Below, one piece after another: positions 60,253-64,000 of a stretch of 64,000 nt of DNA. Origin of the DNA: Burkholderiales bacterium 70-64 (GTDB lineage Bacteria > Pseudomonadota > Gammaproteobacteria > Burkholderiales > Burkholderiaceae_E); contig MKUQ01000043.1 of assembly GCA_001898645.1 (NCBI GenBank), forward strand, positions 1 through 64,000, written 5' to 3'. The translations under genes were made by a program, and so were the position numbers. How positions within the stretch are numbered: the first letter of the stretch is position 1; every line of letters begins with the position of its first letter. Below the pieces are notes generated by a model. The model searched no databases and was not told where the DNA came from. It saw only the letters and a list, made by a program, of their open reading frames with translations.

Positions 60253-60741
60253 ATGGACCTGCGCATCCTCGCCACCGGCGGCACCTTCGACAAGCGCTAC
60301 GACCCGATCACCGGCGCGCTCGGCTTCGGCGAGACGCACCTCTACGAGATCGTGGCGCGCGCGCGGCTGGCCGGGCCGGTGCAGGTCGAGGTGGTGATGA
60401 TGATCGACAGCCTCGAGATGGTCGAAGAGCACCGCCGGCGCGTGCTCGAGGCCTGCCGGGTCGCCCCCGAGTCGGCCCTGGTGGTGGTGCACGGCACCGA
60501 TACCATGGTCGAGACGGCGCGCGTGCTGGGGCAGGCACAGCTCGCCAAGACCATCGTGCTGACCGGCGCCATGGTGCCCTTCGCGCTCGCCGACTCCGAC
60601 GCGAGCTTCAACCTCGGCGCGGCGATCGCCTTTGCGCGCAGCCTGGCGCCGGGCACCTGGGTGGCGATGAACGGCATCGCCCACCCCTGGTCGAACGTAC
60701 GCAAGAACCGCGAGCAGGGCGTCTTCGAGCCGCTGCCCTGA
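60253..60741 (+). CDS. Asparaginase N-domain-only protein
   Basis: The 162-residue protein has the first asparaginase motif LATGGTFDK and the second, VVHGTDTMVETAR, plus VLTGAMVPFALADSDASFNL. It corresponds to the N-terminal domain of asparaginases (normally about 330 residues); the C-terminal domain is missing. Such half-length proteins form a recognised group, so this may be intact. The catalytic Thr residues are present; activity is untested. Confidence 0.85.
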   Translation: MDLRILATGGTFDKRYDPITGALGFGETHLYEIVARARLAGPVQVEVVMMIDSLEMVEEHRRRVLEACRVAPESALVVVHGTDTMVETARVLGQAQLAKTIVLTGAMVPFALADSDASFNLGAAIAFARSLAPGTWVAMNGIAHPWSNVRKNREQGVFEPLP

Positions 60742-60824
60742 GCGGCGGCCGCGCCGACCTCGAGCCGGCGCCGAGTGGCCCTGGCCGGGCAGCGCCTAGA
60801 GGCACTCACCGCCGCGGCCGCGGC

Positions 60825-61829
60825 TCAACGCCCGCGCCTGGCCAGCCTCCTGGCCGCGGCCGCGATGGCCGTCGCGCCCACCCGCGCCTGCGCCTCGAGC
60901 GGCGGCGAATAGCCCACCGGCGCGCGCGGCGCGCCCACGCGCGCCAGCAGCGCGTCGGCATGCTCGGCCAGCGTGGCCACGATCTCGGCCCCGAAGCCCG
61001 CTACCTGCACCGCCTCGTGCGCCACCAGCACGCGTCCGGTGCGCTGCGCCGAGGCCTCCACCGTCTCGCGGTCCCAGGGCCAGATCGTGCGCAGGTCGAT
61101 CACCTCGGCCTCGATGCCCTCGCCGGCGAGCAGCTGCGCGGCCTCCAGCGACTCGTGCACGGTGCGGCTCCAGCTCACGATGGTGAGGTCGCGGCCGGGA
61201 CGCGCGATGCGCGCGCGCCCGAGCTCGACCGTGTGGGCCGGATCGACCTCGCCCTGCGTGGCCCACAGCTCCTTGTGCTCGAAGTACGCCACCGGGTCGC
61301 CGCTGGCGAGCGCCGCCTGAAGGAGGGCGTAGTTGTCCTGCGGAGTGGACGGGCATACCACCACCAGGCCGGGCACGTGGGCGAACCACGCCTCGAGCGA
61401 CTGCGAGTGCTGCGCCGCCGAGGCGCTCCAGATGCCGATCGGCATGCGGATCACCATCGGCAGGCGCCCCTGGCCGCCGAACATGAAGCGGTTCTTGGCG
61501 GCCTGGTTGACGATCTCGTCCATCGCGCACAGCGCGAAATCCACCACCCGCATCTCCACCACCGGACGCAGGCCGGTGAGGGCCATGCCCACCGCCGAGC
61601 CGGCGATGGTCGCCTCCGAGATCGGCGTGTCGATCACGCGCGCGGCGCTGAAGGCCTCGAGCAGGCCGCGATACTGGCCGAAGATGCCGCCGCGCCCGAG
61701 GTCCTCGCCGAGAGCCACCACCGAGGCATCGGCGCGCATGGCGCGCGCCAGGGCCGCCGCCGCCGCCTCGGAGTAGGTCATGACCCGCGCGCCGCCTTCC
61801 TCCTCGCCGGGCGTGCTCAGCTGAACCAT
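60825..61829 (-). CDS. 2-oxoacid dehydrogenase E1 beta subunit
   Basis: The 334-residue protein has VALGEDLGRGGIFGQYRGL, TPISEATIAGSAVGMALTGL, EMRVVDFALCAMDEIVNQAA and the C-terminal transketolase-like VIDLRTIWPWDRETV. It pairs with the alpha subunit as a ThDP-dependent E1 of the acetoin/pyruvate/branched-chain type. The ATG at 61829 overlaps the alpha gene by 13 bases. No E2 or E3 gene is in the window, so the complex and substrate are undetermined. Confidence 0.92.
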   Translation of the reverse strand: MVQLSTPGEEEGGARVMTYSEAAAAALARAMRADASVVALGEDLGRGGIFGQYRGLLEAFSAARVIDTPISEATIAGSAVGMALTGLRPVVEMRVVDFALCAMDEIVNQAAKNRFMFGGQGRLPMVIRMPIGIWSASAAQHSQSLEAWFAHVPGLVVVCPSTPQDNYALLQAALASGDPVAYFEHKELWATQGEVDPAHTVELGRARIARPGRDLTIVSWSRTVHESLEAAQLLAGEGIEAEVIDLRTIWPWDRETVEASAQRTGRVLVAHEAVQVAGFGAEIVATLAEHADALLARVGAPRAPVGYSPPLEAQARVGATAIAAAARRLARRGR

Positions 61830-62845
61830 CGCCCGCTCCCGGTGTCCTGCACGTCCTCGAAGGCCGCCGATGCGGCCGGCCACGGCGCCGCCTCGGCCGA
61901 GGCCAGCGCCGCGGCCACCTCCTCGCGCGCGGCCCACATGCGCGCCTCGATCATTTCGGCGCCCACGCCCAGCTCGCGCAGCCGGCCCTGCGCGAGCAGG
62001 AGCGGATCGTCGTTCATCGCCGCGGCCAGCTCGCGCGGATCGCGGTACGCCGCCGGATCCACCGACACGTGGCCCTTGAAGCGATAGGTCAGCGCGTGCA
62101 GCAGCCGCGGGCCGTCGCCGGCGCGCACCCGGGCGACCAGCTCGCCCGCCGCCTGCCACACCGCGGCCACGTCCATGCCGTCGACCTCCAGCGCCGGCAC
62201 GCCGAAGCCGCGCGCCCGTGCCGCCGCGCCCTCGCCGGCCGACATGGCCTCGGTGCGCGTGGTGGCCGACCAGCGGTTGTCCTCGCACACGAACAGCACC
62301 GGCAGCTCGAACGCGGCCGCCCAGTTCAGGCCCTCGGCGAACGGGCCGCGATTGAGCGCGCCGTCGCCGAAGAAGGTCACCGCGATCGCGTCGCGCCCCT
62401 GCACGCGCATCGACTGCGCCGCGCCCACCGCGATCGGGATACCCGCCGCCACCACGCCGTTGGCCCCCAGCATCCCCACCGAGAAGTCGGCGATGTGCAT
62501 CGACCCGCCCTTGCCGCCGCAGAACCCGCTCGCGCGGCCGAACAGCTCGTGCATCATGCGCTCGAGGTTCGCGCCCTTGGCGATGGTGTGGCCGTGGCCG
62601 CGGTGGGTCGAGGTGAGCCAGTCGTCGCGGCGCAGGTGCGCGCACACGCCGGTGGCCACCGCCTCCTGCCCGGTCGACAGGTGCAGCGGCCCGCGCACCT
62701 GCGCGCGCGTGCCGCTGGTCTGGCCGAAGGCGGACACGCCGCCGCGGCTCGCCTCCTCGGCCGCATCCTCGAACGCGCGGATGCGGCACATGGTGTGATA
62801 GAGCCCGAGCAGCCGGTCGGCATCGGGCTGGGAGTCGTCGGTCAT
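61817..62845 (-). CDS. 2-oxoacid dehydrogenase E1 alpha subunit
   Basis: The 342-residue E1 alpha has STHRGHGHTIAKGANLERMM and the ThDP/Mg motif FFGDGALNRGPFAEGLNWAA, with GKGGSMHIADF. Start choice is uncertain: ATG 62845 is preferred, and a GTG at 62899 extends the frame by 18 residues. Divalent metal and ThDP bind here. It is coupled to the beta subunit. Acetoin-type (AcoA) is the closest pattern, but this is only likely. Confidence 0.88.
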   Translation of the reverse strand: MTDDSQPDADRLLGLYHTMCRIRAFEDAAEEASRGGVSAFGQTSGTRAQVRGPLHLSTGQEAVATGVCAHLRRDDWLTSTHRGHGHTIAKGANLERMMHELFGRASGFCGGKGGSMHIADFSVGMLGANGVVAAGIPIAVGAAQSMRVQGRDAIAVTFFGDGALNRGPFAEGLNWAAAFELPVLFVCEDNRWSATTRTEAMSAGEGAAARARGFGVPALEVDGMDVAAVWQAAGELVARVRAGDGPRLLHALTYRFKGHVSVDPAAYRDPRELAAAMNDDPLLLAQGRLRELGVGAEMIEARMWAAREEVAAALASAEAAPWPAASAAFEDVQDTGSGRWFS

Positions 62846-63017
62846 CTCGGGATGGTCGTCGGAAAGGCGGATCGGAACGAGCGAAAGCGCCGGCGCCACG
62901 AACGGGCACGCTCCGGAATCCTACACGCTGAAGCCGTTCGCCGGCCGCAACGCACCGGCCCGCAGCAGGGGCGCGCGCAGAAGATGGCCGTCTACTCGCG
63001 GGAATACGGCTCAAAAG
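62846..63017. other. Short region between E1 alpha and the Fic remnant
   Basis: GC-rich bases with no credible gene; frames crossing it are shadows of the neighbouring E1 alpha or Fic sequence. Confidence 0.4.
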
Positions 63018-63290
63018 TACGCTCATCTCGACGCCCTTGATCTCGGTGCAGATCGTCTCTGCCGTACGCGTCGTGAGCGGCCGGGTTTTCAGCGCGTTGA
63101 AGCCTTCGAACAAGGCGTGCCGACACCTCAACGCCTCCCGGGTGGCGGAGTCGGCGCCGACATCCGCCTGCAGATGCTGAAACAGCTTGTCGGCCGTGGT
63201 GACGATGTTCTCGATCTCTGAGCTGGCGCATGAGGCCGGCTTCGGCTCGAGCCGCAACAGGCTGCTGGCGCCGGTGGCCTCCTTGTGTCA
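63018..63290 (-). pseudogene. Fic-family protein remnant
   Basis: A minus-strand frame contains SSEIENIVTTADKLFQHLQA and FNALKTRPLTTRTAETIC followed by TEIKGVEMSV, the N-terminal region of proteobacterial Fic proteins (AMP-transferases). It begins after an in-frame TGA near 63291, and similarity ends at the frame change around 63018. The catalytic HPFxxGNGR motif and the rest of the Fic fold are absent. It is therefore a decayed fragment. Confidence 0.8.
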
Positions 63291-63343
63291 GCTCAGGCAG
63301 CTATGGGTATCCCCCAAGAAGCGGTACGCCGGACTTGTCAATC

Positions 63344-63374
63344 CACGGTATGAATGAATATCATCCATACCGTG
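63344..63374. promoter_or_regulatory. 31-bp near-perfect palindrome at the ATPase start
   Basis: Two 14-base arms (63344-63357 and 63361-63374) match at 13 of 14 positions as inverted repeats around a 3-base centre. The arm CACGGTATGAATGA contains the ATG at 63354, and the second arm ends with the GTG at 63372. It could be an operator for autorepression or an RNA hairpin that hides the start codons. Confidence 0.75.
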
Positions 63375-64000
63375 AAGACCCTGCCCCGCCTGGTGGATGA
63401 TGCGCTCGCCGCGCGGCTGCGCGTGATGCCGGCCGTGGTGCTCACCGGCGCACGGCAGACCGGCAAGAGCACCTTGGTCGAGAAGCTCGTTCCGGGCGAC
63501 CGGCGCTACCGCTCGCTCGACGACTTCGATGTGCGCGATGCGGCGCGCCGCGATCCCGAGGCCCTGCTGGGAGGCGACCATCCGCTCACGCTCGACGAGG
63601 TCCAGCGCGAGCCGGGCCTGCTGACTGCGGTGAAGCGGGCCATCGACCGCGACCGCCGGCCCGGGCGCTTCCTGCTCACCGGCTCGGCCAATCTGCTCCT
63701 GATGCGACAGGTCTCGGAGTCGCTGGCCGGCCGCGCGAGCTACCTCACGCTCTGGCCCATGACCCGGCGCGAGCAGCTCGGGCTCGCACGCGCGGGGCGG
63801 TGGGACGAGTTGCTGGCCGCGCCTGACGCGCAGTGGCGCGACCTGCTGTCGACCGGGGACGACCCCGAAGAAGATTGGCAGGCGCTCGCGCTACGCGGGG
63901 GGTTTCCCACGCCGGCGCTGGAACTCACGACGCCGGCCGACCGCGCCATCTGGTTCGACGGCTACGTGCGCACCTATCTGGAGCGCGACCTGCAGGACCT
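63354..64000 (+). CDS. AAA/DUF4143-family ATPase, 3' end outside the window
   Basis: The frame is open to the window edge. It has Walker A VVLTGARQTGKSTLVEKL, Walker B-like LTLDEVQREPGLL, the sensor segment FLLTGSANLLLM and SLAGRASYLTLWPMTRRE, then FDGYVRTYLERDLQDL, all typical of AAA_14/DUF4143 proteins. Two starts are possible: ATG 63354 (used here) and GTG 63372. Family proteins are common in genomic islands and are of unclear role. The neighbouring Fic remnant supports a small accessory island. Confidence 0.9.
   Translation, partial: MNIIHTVKTLPRLVDDALAARLRVMPAVVLTGARQTGKSTLVEKLVPGDRRYRSLDDFDVRDAARRDPEALLGGDHPLTLDEVQREPGLLTAVKRAIDRDRRPGRFLLTGSANLLLMRQVSESLAGRASYLTLWPMTRREQLGLARAGRWDELLAAPDAQWRDLLSTGDDPEEDWQALALRGGFPTPALELTTPADRAIWFDGYVRTYLERDLQD

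Overview
The window is a GC-rich chromosomal segment that looks betaproteobacterial, most like Burkholderiales. The main reason is the block mnmG-rsmG-parA-parB-atpI-B-E-F-H-A-G-D-C, read on the minus strand from 34450 down to 22450. This is the usual origin-proximal order in beta- and gammaproteobacteria. Two ParB-binding parS sites (34676 and 36988) lie beside it and support an origin-proximal position. No dnaA, rRNA, tRNA, CRISPR array or intact insertion sequence was recognised. Most genes have TGA/ATG or TGA/TTG overlaps, and long antisense frames are common because of the base composition.

Layout. 1-8124 holds small, mostly unlinked genes (DUF1330, a lipoprotein, a cupin, an NAD-dependent epimerase, a YihY/BrkB membrane protein, VOC proteins, PaiB, a phosphodiesterase, an FMN reductase). 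At least two, probably three, broken gene fragments lie among them. 8178-14279 is an anaerobic block: class III ribonucleotide reductase nrdD, a separate small ORF that carries the glycyl-radical motif, and nrdG, divergent from nitrite reductase nirBD, with an FNR-type site between. 14255-21477 is a metal or tetrapyrrole uptake operon: a TonB-dependent receptor behind a Fur-like box, an exported CobN-like chelatase with a C-terminal membrane anchor, an ExbB-like proton channel and a DUF2149 protein with an ExbD-like transmembrane Asp. It resembles hmuR-hmuS-hmuU-hmuV of Bacteroidetes and the PA1922-PA1925 type cluster of Pseudomonas. 22450-34450 is the atp/par/rsmG/mnmG core, where RsmG carries an unusual hexapeptide-repeat insertion.

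34926-37020 holds a Crp/Fnr regulator, a DUF2892 protein and about 1.1 kb with no convincing gene. 37021-42979 is a minus-strand catabolic run: an LhgO-like oxidase, a zinc alcohol dehydrogenase, a GabD-like dehydrogenase, a SugE-type exporter and an MmsA-like dehydrogenase. It diverges from an IclR regulator across a three-half-site operator. A PdxA-like dehydrogenase follows the regulator. 45687-50736 carries GTP-dependent PEP carboxykinase and sulfoacetaldehyde acetyltransferase (xsc) with its own divergent IclR regulator.

50844-53806 has a 58-residue membrane protein coupled to an unrecognised 437-residue protein, a diacylglycerol-kinase-family protein and a PEBP protein. 53949-57687 is a complete form II CO-dehydrogenase-like molybdenum hydroxylase (small, large and medium subunits). 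57787-62845 carries a DUF3300 protein, a patatin-like lipase, a half-length asparaginase-like protein and an E1 alpha/beta 2-oxoacid dehydrogenase pair. The right edge (62846-64000) has a Fic gene remnant and the start of an AAA/DUF4143 ATPase whose start codons lie inside a 31-bp near-perfect palindrome.

The best candidates for further work are the exported CobN/TonB/ExbB-like cluster, the split glycyl-radical reductase, the RsmG repeat insertion, the unrecognised 50844-52330 pair and several strong palindromes.
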